A stretch of 64,000 nt of DNA from Symbiodinium sp. CCMP2592 (lineage: Eukaryota; Sar; Dinophyceae; Suessiales; Symbiodiniaceae), in the NCBI GenBank assembly GCA_905221615.1, contig CAJNDT010005913.1:620001-684000 (forward strand), in the 5' to 3' direction. The translations under genes were made by a program, and so were the position numbers. The notes under the pieces were generated by a model. That model was given only the letters and a program-made list of their open reading frames with translations. It did no database searches and had not been told where the DNA came from. Shown here piece after piece: positions 34,192 to 43,567 of the stretch; positions within the stretch are counted from its first letter, which is position 1, and each line of letters starts with the position of its first letter.

Positions 34192-36129
34192 GTGAAATCG
34201 AACTATCAAGTCATCGTGGTTGGGGGCGGTCATGCCGGGATCGAAGCGGCGTGGGCGGCTGCGAACACACTCGGGGCTGAAAGTTCCGTCGCTTTGGTCA
34301 CGCTGGATGCTCAGAAAATAGGCGTTATGAGCTGTAATCCAGCAATTGGGGGGCTTGCGAAGGGACAGCTTGTCCGTGAGATTGACGCGATGGGGGGGAT
34401 GATGGGTCTGGTCGCGGACGCGACAGGGATTCAGTTCAAACTTCTGAACACTTCCAAAGGGGCCGCTGTTCATGGCCCTCGTTGTCAATCAGACAAGCAC
34501 GCGTACGCTCGCGTCGCGCAGCGATTCATCAAATATCGTCCAGAGATCGACGTCGTAGAGGGCAGTGTCGAGGCAATCCTTACTGAGGGTGAACAATCGA
34601 ACCTCGTTGCGACTGGAGTACGCATCGGTCTCAAGGACGGTGGGGAAAAGGAGTTGCACGCTCCTTCGGTGATCCTGACCACTGGCACATTCATGCACGG
34701 GATTATGCATCGAGGTCAGGACACGACTGAAGGTGGTCGTGTGGGAGAAGCCGCGACGAACAAGATTTCTGATGCATTGCGTTCGCTTGGGTTTGAACTA
34801 GGGAGATTGAAAACCGGTACTCCACCTCGTTTGGATATCCATTCGATCGATTGGGACGCGCTTCCTGTGCAGGATGGTGACGAAGTGCCGATGCCGTTCT
34901 CAGAGCTTACGCGTGATGGTTGGGAGATCGGGGATATTCTATGTGATCAGTTCCCGCTGATTGAGCAGGTTTCTTGCCGACAGACGACGACTGGACCAGG
35001 ATCACATGATGCGATCCGCGCCAATCTCGATCGGGCGCCGATATTCACTGGACAGATCGGATCCGCAGGACCACGATACTGTCCGAGCATCGAGGACAAG
35101 GTGGTACGCTTCGCGGAGCGTGATCAGCACGGCGTGTATCTCGAACCTGAATCCCATGAATCGGATTGGGTCTACTGCAACGGGATCTCGACGAGTCTTC
35201 CCGATGATGTGCAGGACACGATCGTGCACTCGATGCCGGGATGTGAGCATGCGAAGATTCTGCAGTACGGATACGCGGTTGAGTATGACATGGTGCGTCC
35301 GCATCAGATCTATGTGACTGGGCAGTCTCGATTGGTCGAGGGGTTCTACCTTGCCGGGCAGATCAACGGCACGAGCGGATATGAAGAAGCCGCGGCGCAG
35401 GGATTGGTCGCTGGTATCAATGCGGCGTTGCGAGCGAGTGGTGGGGGCGAGTTTTCGTTCGATCGTTCGCAGGCATACATCGGTGTGTTGATGGATGATC
35501 TGGTGACCAAGACACCACGCGAGCCGTATCGGATGTTTACGAGCCGAGCGGAGTATCGATTGATGCTTCGTTCGGACAACGCGCCCGATCGGTTGACTCC
35601 GATCGCGATGGATCTTGGTTTACTGGATCATCACGAAATTGGATTGCTCCGCAAGGAACGCTTTGCTGCGAGATCTGCCGCGATCGAGTTTGGACGATCA
35701 CTCATGGATTCAACGATGGACGGCAGCAAGACCATCGCGGATCGCATCCATGAGTCTGACTACAGCGTTGAGCATCTCAAGCATGCGATTCAAACGCAGA
35801 TGGAAGCGGAGTTTAGCGATGTGCATCCGGAGGTCTATCAGACGCTGCACGCTCAGAAGCGGTACGAGCCGTATATCGAGCGGCAGAAGATCGAGATCCG
35901 CAGACACAACGAGATCGAGCACAAACCGATCCCAGAGTGGATTGAGTATGAGTTAATGGATTCTCTCCGAAATGAAGCCCGCACAGCGTTGTCGAAGTAC
36001 AGACCTTCGACATTCGGACAAGCGTCGAGACTTGAAGGCGTGACCCCAGCGGATCTGACGCTGCTGAGTGTGCTGGTCAAGCGCGCGAGATTGAGCAGAC
36101 GCGAAGCGGAAGCTGCGAACTCGGAATGA
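34192..36129 (+). CDS. mnmG: tRNA uridine-34 carboxymethylaminomethyl modification enzyme MnmG
   Basis: MnmG, an FAD enzyme, works with the GTPase MnmE to modify U34 of several tRNAs. The 645-residue protein has the FAD motif VVGGGHAGIEAA at the N-terminus, NPAIGGLAKGQLVREIDAMG, KTGTPPRLD, RPHQIYVTGQ, GLYLAGQINGTSGYEEAAAQ (first residues vary) and the C-terminal helical domain with EYRLMLRSDNAPDRL. The start is a GTG at 34192 or a TTG at 34186; neither has a strong ribosome site. An MnmE-like but short GTPase lies at 52.4-53.3 kb. Confidence 0.96.
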   Translation: MKSNYQVIVVGGGHAGIEAAWAAANTLGAESSVALVTLDAQKIGVMSCNPAIGGLAKGQLVREIDAMGGMMGLVADATGIQFKLLNTSKGAAVHGPRCQSDKHAYARVAQRFIKYRPEIDVVEGSVEAILTEGEQSNLVATGVRIGLKDGGEKELHAPSVILTTGTFMHGIMHRGQDTTEGGRVGEAATNKISDALRSLGFELGRLKTGTPPRLDIHSIDWDALPVQDGDEVPMPFSELTRDGWEIGDILCDQFPLIEQVSCRQTTTGPGSHDAIRANLDRAPIFTGQIGSAGPRYCPSIEDKVVRFAERDQHGVYLEPESHESDWVYCNGISTSLPDDVQDTIVHSMPGCEHAKILQYGYAVEYDMVRPHQIYVTGQSRLVEGFYLAGQINGTSGYEEAAAQGLVAGINAALRASGGGEFSFDRSQAYIGVLMDDLVTKTPREPYRMFTSRAEYRLMLRSDNAPDRLTPIAMDLGLLDHHEIGLLRKERFAARSAAIEFGRSLMDSTMDGSKTIADRIHESDYSVEHLKHAIQTQMEAEFSDVHPEVYQTLHAQKRYEPYIERQKIEIRRHNEIEHKPIPEWIEYELMDSLRNEARTALSKYRPSTFGQASRLEGVTPADLTLLSVLVKRARLSRREAEAANSE

Positions 36130-36145
36130 CCGAGTTTGATAGTGT

Positions 36146-36940
36146 CTAGTTCCCGAGCATGCGGAGTTCGTCGCGGAGGATCGCGGCGAGTTCGAAGTTC
36201 TCTGACACGATCGCGGCTTCGAGTCTTTGGCGGAGCTCGGCTTTCTGAGAGACTGGGAGCTTGGGGACCAAGCCGTCACGCATCTCGCGGAGCATCTCGA
36301 CCTCTCCCGCTTCGTCGAAGAGTTCTTCCTGACCTGCAGATTGGTAATAGAGACGGAGCGATTCAAGTCCATCATCGATCGCGTTGATCGCGGCTTTGTT
36401 CTCTTCGTGCTTTACCGCATGGCTCGCGAGGGCTCGTGCACGCATCATCATGACATAGGGACGGTGTCCCTCCATCGCGAGTTGGTCGTCTTCGTCAATC
36501 GCGTGGTCGCGGAACATGTCCAGCACACGGAGGTTGCGAGAGGTATCTCGAGCGACGCTTTCGAAATCTTCGAGTACGAGCAGAGCGATGTAACGGTGGT
36601 AGTACTGCTGTGCTTCTTCTCTGAGTTGTCGACAGTCCTCGGCATCGAGGAAGCGGATCTCGCCGTCAGAGTCCTCGTCGTCATTGCTCTCGCTGAGCGC
36701 GAAGTCAGGATCACCTGATTGGGAGATCTGCTGGAGCCGGTTTTCTTGGTATTCGAGGTAGGAGTCGCAGTCGTGGGGGCGCTGGCCGTCTGGACGCCCG
36801 TCGATCTTCATCTGGAGGAATCCGAGATCGAGGCGGACCTGGATCCGAGGTTCGTGATCCTGTCCTTCAATGAGCCGAACGGAGATCTGTCCGGGTACAA
36901 ATGGCCATTCTTCGAGCAGTTTGGAGATGTCTCTTTCCAC
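36146..36940 (-). CDS. UVR-motif protein of unknown role
   Basis: The last 35 residues (QKAELRQRLEAAIVSENFEL, AAILRDELRML) form a UVR motif, the helical hairpin through which UvrB and UvrC contact each other and which also occurs in McsA-type adaptors. The first 90 residues (ISKLLEEWPFVPGQISVRLI) and the acidic, helical middle are not recognised. The GTG at 36940, preceded by TAGGA, gives 264 residues. It has no McsA zinc fingers. It lies divergent from the sigma factor gene and convergent with mnmG. A role in protein-protein contact with repair or stress proteins is possible but unproved. Confidence 0.75.
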   Translation of the reverse strand: MERDISKLLEEWPFVPGQISVRLIEGQDHEPRIQVRLDLGFLQMKIDGRPDGQRPHDCDSYLEYQENRLQQISQSGDPDFALSESNDDEDSDGEIRFLDAEDCRQLREEAQQYYHRYIALLVLEDFESVARDTSRNLRVLDMFRDHAIDEDDQLAMEGHRPYVMMMRARALASHAVKHEENKAAINAIDDGLESLRLYYQSAGQEELFDEAGEVEMLREMRDGLVPKLPVSQKAELRQRLEAAIVSENFELAAILRDELRMLGN

Positions 36941-37215
36941 ACAAAATCCTAGCTTCGCGAGGGGCGAATTTGAGAGTATGAAGCCATTATCGGGGGATGC
37001 CAATAAAATTCTAGAAAGGCCGATCACTTTTCCAAAATACTGTGAAATCCCTCCAAACGGTCCAATCCGCAAGGATTTAGAGCCAGTTAAAATCAAAGAA
37101 AATGCCCGTGTTGAGGGGAAAACCCTTTTATCCGATGGAACAGATCGTGTACGATGACGAACAGTGGGATGAGTGAGAGCTCATCTCGTTTCCGGCGGCG
37201 CTCGCCGCGGAAAGG

Positions 37216-38184
37216 ATGGGTAGGAAAGTGAGTAAAACAATGCGTTCGTCTAATTCTGGCGTGAAGTCGTCGCTGCAGGTCTACCTGAGTGACATCAACC
37301 GCCACCCCCTATTAACAGCGGAACAAGAGAAAGAACTCGGATGGAAAATCATCAACGAGCAATGTCCTATTGCGCGTGAAACGATGATCCGTTCGAATCT
37401 GCGTCTCGTTGTTTCGATCGCGAAGAACTACAACAACCGCGGGCTCCCGCTCGGTGATCTCATCGAGGAAGGGAATATCGGTCTGATGCGTGCTGTGGAA
37501 GGATTCGATCCTGCACAAGGCGCTCGATTCAGCACCTACGCGAGCTGGTGGATCAAGCAGGGCATCAAGCGTGCTCTGATCAATGCGAACCAACCGATCC
37601 ATATCCCGGCGTACATGGTTGAACTGATCGCGAAGTGGAAGATGCACTCGCGTCGGATCGAATCAGAAACGGGGCATCCACCGACTATGGAAGACCTCGC
37701 GACTGCGATGGACCTGCCGATCAAGAAGATCAAGATCATCAAGCGTGCGGTCAAAGCATTCAGCGCTCCGAACCAAGCGCCTCGTAGCATGGATGGCGAT
37801 CTGATGGGAATGGGCGAGCTGATCGCTGACCATCGTGCCGGGACTGCTGAAGAGCAAACGCTCGAATCTGAAGAGCTGGGAATCCTCCGCAAGCTCATGG
37901 AAACAATCGACGAGCGTGAGGCACAAATCCTGCGTCTGCGCTTCGGGCTCGACGGTGCTGAGCCGTTGACGCTCAAAGAGATTGCTGCGAGTATCGGTAT
38001 CTCACGCGAGCGTGTGCGTCAGATCATCGAGGAGTCGCTTTCGCGTCTGCACGAGCGGATCAACGACGACAAGCCGAGCCAGTTCTACCGCCGTGATAAC
38101 GCGTTTGAGAATTTGGACAAGGACGCGCCAGAGCGTGATCGTGCATTTACTCCTGTTCAGAACTCAGCGACGGCTGCGGGCTGA
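37216..38184 (+). CDS. RpoD/SigA-related sigma-70 factor
   Basis: The 322-residue protein has region 1.2 (SLQVYLSDINRHPLLTAEQE) and region 2 (NLRLVVSIAKNYNNRGLPLG, DLIEEGNIGLMRAVEGFDP, ARFSTYASWWIKQGIKRALI). Region 3 and a region 4 helix-turn-helix (TLKEIAASIGISRERVRQII) follow. Region 1.1 is absent. In region 2.4, ALINANQPIHIPAYM differs from the usual housekeeping SIADQARTIRIPVH pattern, so it may be an alternative group 2 factor. The start is uncertain: ATG 37216, GTG 37228 or ATG 37240. A terminator follows at 38228. The upstream 275 bases are shared with the divergent UVR gene. Confidence 0.92.
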   Translation: MGRKVSKTMRSSNSGVKSSLQVYLSDINRHPLLTAEQEKELGWKIINEQCPIARETMIRSNLRLVVSIAKNYNNRGLPLGDLIEEGNIGLMRAVEGFDPAQGARFSTYASWWIKQGIKRALINANQPIHIPAYMVELIAKWKMHSRRIESETGHPPTMEDLATAMDLPIKKIKIIKRAVKAFSAPNQAPRSMDGDLMGMGELIADHRAGTAEEQTLESEELGILRKLMETIDEREAQILRLRFGLDGAEPLTLKEIAASIGISRERVRQIIEESLSRLHERINDDKPSQFYRRDNAFENLDKDAPERDRAFTPVQNSATAAG

Positions 38185-38227
38185 TACACCAATAACGACA
38201 TCTCTCAGAGTTATTCTCTCTTGTTTG

Positions 38228-38257
38228 ACGGGCGGTCCTTTAGGATCGCCCGTTTCT
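38228..38257 (+). terminator. Terminator after the sigma factor gene
   Basis: ACGGGCGGTCC, loop TTTA, GGATCGCCCGT (38228-38253; 11 bp with one G-T) followed by TTCT. Confidence 0.8.
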
Positions 38258-38387
38258 CGTCTGTATGTGGTGTTTGAGCTATGATGCAAGCCGCGATTGA
38301 GTGGGTTTGGAATAATTCAATCTGTTCAGCGGATGTTGCAAGACCGCGATCTGCGGTGCAGGACTATGACGAGAACGGAGACACGCT

Positions 38388-39398
38388 TTGGCTCAGGAAT
38401 CTACATCAGTACACAAAGTCGTCATCATTGGCTCGGGGCCGTCTGGATGGACTGCGGCGATCTATGCGGCTCGAGCGAATCTCGAGCCGGTGGTCTATGT
38501 CGGTGTCGCAAAGCAAGATCCTGGTCCAGTGCTTCCAGGTGGCCAGTTGATGCTCACGACAGATGTCGAGAACTATCCAGGATTCCCTGAGGGGATCGCG
38601 GGTCCTGAGATGATGATGAAGTTCGAGGAGCAGGCGCGTCGCTTTGGAACGACGGTCGTGGGTGAGGACATCACCAAGTGTGAGTTCTCAAGCGATGGAT
38701 CGCCTCACACACTCTATACTTCGAGCGGTGACACAATCCAAGCACACGCGGTGATCATCTCGACTGGCGCGACGGCCAACTGGATCGGTCTGGACTCGGA
38801 GATGAAGCTCGCGATGACAGGCGGCGGCGTGAGTGCTTGTGCCGTCTGTGACGGCGCCCTCCCGATGTTCCGCGATCAGCATGTCGCGGTGGTGGGTGGT
38901 GGGGACTCGGCAATGGAAGAAGCGACTTTCCTGACCAAGTTCGCATCCAAGGTTTCGGTGATCCATCGCCGAGATGAGCTCCGCGCGAGCAAGGTTATGC
39001 AGGAGCGGTTCCTCAACAAGGAGAACGCTGAAGTCCTCTGGAACAAGACGGTCATCGAATGTCTTTCTGAGCCGGATCAGATGGGCAACGAGAAAATCAG
39101 TGCCGTGCGCTTGAAGGATACCGTGACTGGCGAAGAATCCGAGCTCGCGATCAAGGGCTTGTTCGTCGCAATCGGACACAGTCCGGCGACCAAGTTCCTC
39201 CAAGACACGGCTCTGGAGTTCGACAGCGCGGGATACATCGATTTGAAAGATCGCTCGAGTAAGACCAATATCGAGGGTGTTTTTGCGGCGGGTGATGTTG
39301 CGGATGCGAAATACCGTCAGGCGATCACAGCGTCGGGGATGGGGTGTCAAGCGGCACTCGATGCGGAGCACTGGCTCGGCGACAAGGGTCTCATCTGA
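38388..39398 (+). CDS. trxB: Thioredoxin reductase
   Basis: TrxB uses NADPH and FAD to reduce thioredoxin. The 336-residue protein has FAD motif VVIIGSGPSGWTAAIYAAR, the redox pair CAVC in SACAVCDGALPMF, the NADPH motif VAVVGGGDSAMEEATFL and the closing FAD motif GVFAAGDVADAKYRQA. A TTG start at 38388 is supported by GGAG eight bases upstream (38376-38379), and no ATG lies between it and the conserved FAD motif. The window also carries a TlpA-type thioredoxin on the opposite strand. Confidence 0.95.
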   Translation: MAQESTSVHKVVIIGSGPSGWTAAIYAARANLEPVVYVGVAKQDPGPVLPGGQLMLTTDVENYPGFPEGIAGPEMMMKFEEQARRFGTTVVGEDITKCEFSSDGSPHTLYTSSGDTIQAHAVIISTGATANWIGLDSEMKLAMTGGGVSACAVCDGALPMFRDQHVAVVGGGDSAMEEATFLTKFASKVSVIHRRDELRASKVMQERFLNKENAEVLWNKTVIECLSEPDQMGNEKISAVRLKDTVTGEESELAIKGLFVAIGHSPATKFLQDTALEFDSAGYIDLKDRSSKTNIEGVFAAGDVADAKYRQAITASGMGCQAALDAEHWLGDKGLI

Positions 39399-39421
39399 GA
39401 TTCCCAATCAGGTATTGACAT

Positions 39422-39453
39422 AAAAAGGGCACCCCAGTTGGGTGCCCTTTTTG
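39422..39453. terminator. Bidirectional terminator between trxB and the TlpA-like gene
   Basis: AAAAAGGGCACCC, loop CAGTT, GGGTGCCCTTTTT (39422-39452): a 13-bp symmetric stem with A and T runs serving both convergent genes. Confidence 0.93.
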
Positions 39454-39471
39454 TATGCATTTAATTGTCGA

Positions 39472-40518
39472 TTAGTTTTCTTCGTACATTGCGAGGCGTT
39501 CTTCGAGTTCTGGGAGTGCTTCTTTGCCGCCCTTTTCTTCGTCGAGCTTCGCGAGTTCAATCGCTTTCTTCTGCCACTTGATTGCGGAGGTATTGTCTCC
39601 GGTTTTGTGCATCGCGAGCGCGTAGGTGTCCATGACACCCCAGTCTTTCCACTCGGTCATCCGGCATGCCATCGCGGCGGCTTGGAGCGCGGTCTGGTAG
39701 TCCTGCATCCCGACGCCCTCGGCTTGTCCGTTGAGCAAGATCCACGCGACAGCGTTCAGTCCGCCGGAGTCATCGGTGAAGTGATCGTTGATCAGGATCT
39801 GTCCAATCTTGCGTGCTTTGTCGAGGTCTTGACCAGAGTGGAGCGATCCGGCGAAGCTCTGGAATGCTGCCATAATGACTTGTTGATCCCAAGCGTCTTT
39901 CGCGGCGGTTTTGGAATCGAAGTCTCCTGAAACGACGGCTTCGAGTGGTTCATCGATCTCAGCGGGATGTCCGATCCATGCAATATCGCCGTTGCCATCT
40001 ACAATGAACGCTGCAGGGATCCCGCCTTGTCCGGCAGGGCGCATCCAGTTGTCGGACATTGAGGAGCCGTCCTCGATCGCGACGGTGTAGCCCATCCGCT
40101 CGCCTTGCTTCTGGACGAACTTCTCGACCTTCTCCATGCGTTCTTGACCCTTCTCGCGTTCCCAGATGTTCACACCGATGAACTGGACATCTTCGCCGTG
40201 GTCGCTCTGGAGTTGCGTGAGGTGGGGGAATGCTGCGATGCATGGGCCACACCAGGTTGCCCAGAACTCAACGACATAGACCTGTCCAGATTCGAAATCG
40301 TTGACCGAATCGCCTTTGATGAACTTGGCAATCGTGAGTTCTGGAGCTGAAGATCCGATCCAGAGTTCCGGCTTCTTCATGTTCGGGAGCAAATCTTCAA
40401 GGGTCTCTTTATGAGCGTTCTTGGTCGCTTTTGAATCAGGTCCCGCGGATGCTGAAGCTGGGATTGCTGCGAGCACTGCGAGGCCACTGATGGCTGCGAT
40501 GAGTGTGGTTGCTTTCAT
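39472..40518 (-). CDS. Periplasmic TlpA-like thioredoxin with C-terminal helical domain
   Basis: The 348-residue protein starts with a signal peptide (MKATTLIAAISGLAVLAAIP, cut near ASA). A thioredoxin domain of the TlpA/ResA type follows, with VVEFWATWCGPC, the active CxxC at C90 and C93, and the cis-Pro region GGIPAAFIVDGNG. From about residue 210 a helical part with TPR-like pairs follows (SGGLNAVAWILLNGQAEG, QTALQAAAMACRMTEW, DTYALAMHKTGDNTSAI). It probably reduces or senses disulfides in the periplasm; its partner is unknown. GGAG six bases upstream supports the ATG at 40518. Confidence 0.9.
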   Translation of the reverse strand: MKATTLIAAISGLAVLAAIPASASAGPDSKATKNAHKETLEDLLPNMKKPELWIGSSAPELTIAKFIKGDSVNDFESGQVYVVEFWATWCGPCIAAFPHLTQLQSDHGEDVQFIGVNIWEREKGQERMEKVEKFVQKQGERMGYTVAIEDGSSMSDNWMRPAGQGGIPAAFIVDGNGDIAWIGHPAEIDEPLEAVVSGDFDSKTAAKDAWDQQVIMAAFQSFAGSLHSGQDLDKARKIGQILINDHFTDDSGGLNAVAWILLNGQAEGVGMQDYQTALQAAAMACRMTEWKDWGVMDTYALAMHKTGDNTSAIKWQKKAIELAKLDEEKGGKEALPELEERLAMYEEN

Positions 40519-40668
40519 GGATACTCCGTTTGTCTTCAGCGCTTGCTGATGTTTGAGTTGTGTCAAAAGTCCGACGCGTTCCTAAACACAGTGTACCATT
40601 CTGAGGGCATTCCGGTTGCTGGTGTGGGCGCTGGTAGACCGCGAATAGTGGCGTATTCTGACTGCAAT

Positions 40669-41151
40669 TCACTGATTTTGGGGTAGGTCGGCTTCGCCGA
40701 TGAGCCTGAACCCCTTCTGACGCAGGATCTGTCCTGCGAGTGTTTGGTCGTCAATCGCGATCGCGATGGTGGGGGCGCCGTTCGGTTCAAGCATGAGCGC
40801 GTACGCGAATGCGATATTCATTTCGACGCCGAGGAGGTAGAGACAGAGCTTGGAGAGTGTGTGGCCTTCAGAGAGCTCTACGACAAGAACCTCGTGCTCG
40901 GCGAATGCGAGTTCCTGCTCTGTGAGGATTCTGCGAGCGACATGCGCGTGGTTCGTGATCAAGCGGACCACGGCATGGTCAGACGCTTCGTGAACTGAGA
41001 TCGCACAGATCTGACATTGGGAGGCTTCGTCGAAGTTCTCTACGAGATCGAGCATCTTCCCGACTTTGTTGGGGAGAAAGACGCTGAACTGGACCATGGT
41101 TGGGGGAGAGAAGCACGAGGTGGTGTCGACTGGGCATCCTGCTTCACTCAT
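40669..41151 (-). CDS. ACT-domain protein
   Basis: The 160-residue protein appears to hold two ACT-type regulatory folds: VQFSVFLPNKVGKMLDLVEN and AFAYALMLEPNGAPTIAIAI are beta-alpha-beta starts of the kind that bind small ligands, usually amino acids. It has no catalytic domain. Stand-alone double-ACT proteins are known but their ligands are often undefined. It precedes the TlpA-like gene on the same strand with a 150-base gap. Confidence 0.8.
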   Translation of the reverse strand: MSEAGCPVDTTSCFSPPTMVQFSVFLPNKVGKMLDLVENFDEASQCQICAISVHEASDHAVVRLITNHAHVARRILTEQELAFAEHEVLVVELSEGHTLSKLCLYLLGVEMNIAFAYALMLEPNGAPTIAIAIDDQTLAGQILRQKGFRLIGEADLPQNQ

Positions 41152-41249
41152 GAGATTCGTCCGGCTTGGGGGTCATAGAAAGACCGATCGGGCAATCCGA
41201 TCGGTGAAAGGGAAAGCATACTCTATTTTCATAGATTTGGCGAGAAGAA

Positions 41250-43022
41250 TTATTCGTCGCTGGTTTCGATCGCGGCGAGGGTGGATTCCTCGGTTTCTTC
41301 GGTGATTTCTTCCGATGCGAGTGTTGTTTCTTCCAGCTCATTGATGTTGTTGTTGCCGCCGGACGCTTTGGCAATTCGTGTGCCGCTGGAGCCTGAGGAT
41401 TTGGTGACTCGGACAACTTTGGTTGCGCCTGATGTGCTTGAGCTGACGCCACCGCCTGCGGTCACGGCATTGCCACCGCCACCGCCACCGCCACCGCCAC
41501 CGCCGCCGCCACCGCCGCCGCCACCGCCGCCGCCACCGCCTCCGCCGCTTGTGACGACATTCGTGGATGCGATGGAGTAGGTGCCGGTCGTGCTGTCGGA
41601 ATCACCACTGGAAGAGGATCCGGTTGAGTCGCCTTGCGTGACACCTGCGGGCTCTTCTGGTTCTTCAGCTTGTGGGAGGTCGTACACAAAGATTCGGTGG
41701 GTGTTATTTGCGACTGCTGCAGTCTGGACAGGAAGGCCCTCAATCTCAGGGAGTCGTATACCACGTGGGCTGGAGTTACCTGAGAGATTTGAAACAAGGA
41801 CGACAACCTTTGACTCAGAACGAACGGCCGACCATTCGACACCAGATTCTTTGTTGGTGCTCAGGTTGAGGATTTCGAGTCGATCCTCGCCCTCAAGTTT
41901 GGATTCGATTTGAACCCATGAGTCGAGTGCGAGCTGGCGATACTGCGAATAGTTTGCTTGTGGGTGATCCGTGTTGGTGTTCGATCTTGTCCAGACGACG
42001 AATCCATCGGCGCCTCTGAGATAGAGGTGCATAATCATGGCTTTCAGATCCGAAACTGGAGGTGGCGGGGCATGATAATATCCACCGGGATCTGCTGCTC
42101 CGTAAACAACATAGCTCGATACCCAAGGGACCATTTTATGTCCATCTGGGAGGAGTCTAGCAGCGCCTGAAACACGCTCTAAAGGTGCCCAGAGTGATGC
42201 AGATCTGACATTCGGAGAAGCCGGGCCACCTGAGAGGAGTTCAGGGCGAGCATGCACTGAGTACGCTTCATATGGGTAAGCGATTGGCATAGCGACGTTC
42301 AGACCAGAATCGTGATAAAACTGATCGCGATCCCAGTTACGATAGCCGTGATAGACACCGCCTCCGCTGCGATCTTGTTGTGCCTCCCAGACATTCCCCA
42401 TATCGAAGGGGCTTGGATAGTCGCCGTAGTTCCCGATGTATGCGTTTGAAACATTCGGATTCGGGTGGTTGCGGACTTGGCGGACTATCTCGTTGACATT
42501 TTGAACGATACTGTCAGGCTCAAACTCTAGGTCCATGAAGACATAATCTAATCTTGGAAGCGCGTTGAGCGCATCACGCAGAGAGTTCGGGTCAATGAGC
42601 TGGCCTTCGGAGTAGTTGTATGGGAATGGACAGTTTCGTTCGCGGATGAGAATTGTAACGGGAGCTCCTGCTTGAGCAACTCGTTCCATCGAAGCGGTGA
42701 GCAGCCAACTCATCCAGCCGGTGAATCCGATGCCGTGTCCGCCATTGGGTTGTGGCATTGGGGTGTAAAATCTCTCTTGGCGCGGATCGAATGATGGGAC
42801 ACTTAACTGATCTGAGGCAGTCGGATTGTGCGGCCAAACCACATCTCCATCGGAGTTCCGGAGTGCGACATGCATCTGGTACCACCAGTCTGTGAAGACT
42901 GGTTCAGATTCATCGTGCTCAGCGACCTGAATCGCTGCTGATTGGGTGGTGAACACAGGAATAGGGAGCGTGCATCCAGCGAGGATGAGCGATGAGAGAA
43001 GGGTTGTGCCGCGCTTTGCCAT
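41250..43022 (-). CDS. Large lipoprotein with TIM-barrel-like domain and 25-residue polyglycine tract
   Basis: From the ATG at 43022 the 590-residue product begins with a lipoprotein signal (MAKRGTTLLSSLILAGC; lipobox LAGC). The main domain (about 40-440) reads like a glycoside-hydrolase-type barrel: GIGFTGWMSWLLTASMERVA, LDYVFMDLEFEPDS and ADGFVVWTRSNTNTDH are strand-like; I cannot name the family. Next comes a Ser/Thr/Gly-rich region with 25 consecutive Gly (41472-41546), then a basic stretch (TKVVRVTKSSGSSGTRIAKA) and an acidic end. It is probably anchored in the outer membrane. An ATG further upstream (43055 or 43085) is possible. Confidence 0.8.
   Translation of the reverse strand: MAKRGTTLLSSLILAGCTLPIPVFTTQSAAIQVAEHDESEPVFTDWWYQMHVALRNSDGDVVWPHNPTASDQLSVPSFDPRQERFYTPMPQPNGGHGIGFTGWMSWLLTASMERVAQAGAPVTILIRERNCPFPYNYSEGQLIDPNSLRDALNALPRLDYVFMDLEFEPDSIVQNVNEIVRQVRNHPNPNVSNAYIGNYGDYPSPFDMGNVWEAQQDRSGGGVYHGYRNWDRDQFYHDSGLNVAMPIAYPYEAYSVHARPELLSGGPASPNVRSASLWAPLERVSGAARLLPDGHKMVPWVSSYVVYGAADPGGYYHAPPPPVSDLKAMIMHLYLRGADGFVVWTRSNTNTDHPQANYSQYRQLALDSWVQIESKLEGEDRLEILNLSTNKESGVEWSAVRSESKVVVLVSNLSGNSSPRGIRLPEIEGLPVQTAAVANNTHRIFVYDLPQAEEPEEPAGVTQGDSTGSSSSGDSDSTTGTYSIASTNVVTSGGGGGGGGGGGGGGGGGGGGGGGGGNAVTAGGGVSSSTSGATKVVRVTKSSGSSGTRIAKASGGNNNINELEETTLASEEITEETEESTLAAIETSDE
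41472..41546 (-). repeat. GGY triplet repeat coding for polyglycine
   Basis: Twenty-five consecutive Gly codons, mostly alternating GGC and GGT (GCC/ACC on the plus strand), lie inside the lipoprotein gene. As a multiple of three, length change by slippage would keep the frame. Confidence 0.95.
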
Positions 43023-43159
43023 GGTTAGGAGTCTCCGTGCTTTCGTTCTCGTCATAGAGTCCATATCCGGTTCATCCTTGTCCACGATCCTCGTGCATCA
43101 AACAAGCCACCATGGGTAATCCATGATGGTTGTGTCAGTTCTATATGTTATCGGAAATA

Positions 43160-43519
43160 TCAGACTGAGAAGCTGGATCCGCATCCACAGCTGCTTGAAG
43201 CGTTCGGATTATTGAAAACGAAGCCTCGTCCCATGATTTCGTCTTTGAAATCCACAACGACGCCGCTCAGGTAGAGGAGCGATTTGGGGTCGATGATGAC
43301 CTTGATGCCGTGTTGTTCAAAGACTTCGTCAGAGTCCTTCTGGGTCTCTGTGAGGTCGAGCAGGTAGCTGAATCCTGAGCAGCCTCCACCTTTGACTCCG
43401 ACACGCAAACGCACTTTCTCCTTGTCGAGTTCTTGCTTCTCGATGATGCTGAGGATCTCGTTCGCGGCGGTTTCGGTGATGATGACCGAATCTTGTGCGG
43501 TTGGGGTGTCAGTGCTCAT
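43160..43519 (-). CDS. A-type iron-sulfur carrier protein (IscA/ErpA)
   Basis: A-type carriers receive Fe-S clusters from the scaffold and pass them to target proteins. The 119-residue protein has the three conserved Cys: GGGCSGFSYLL and the terminal CGCG (ASSSCGCGSSFSV). GGAGG seven bases before the ATG supports the start. It is the third gene of an iscS-iscU-iscA set on the minus strand. ErpA and IscA cannot be separated by sequence alone. Confidence 0.94.
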   Translation of the reverse strand: MSTDTPTAQDSVIITETAANEILSIIEKQELDKEKVRLRVGVKGGGCSGFSYLLDLTETQKDSDEVFEQHGIKVIIDPKSLLYLSGVVVDFKDEIMGRGFVFNNPNASSSCGCGSSFSV

Positions 43520-43567
43520 GGGGCGCCTCCGTGTCGTCTGTGTATACGAGCAGTATTCTAGCTCGGT

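Noticed and set aside
41281-41580. Plus-strand proline-run ORF
   Set aside because: It is the antisense of the polyglycine codons in the lipoprotein gene.
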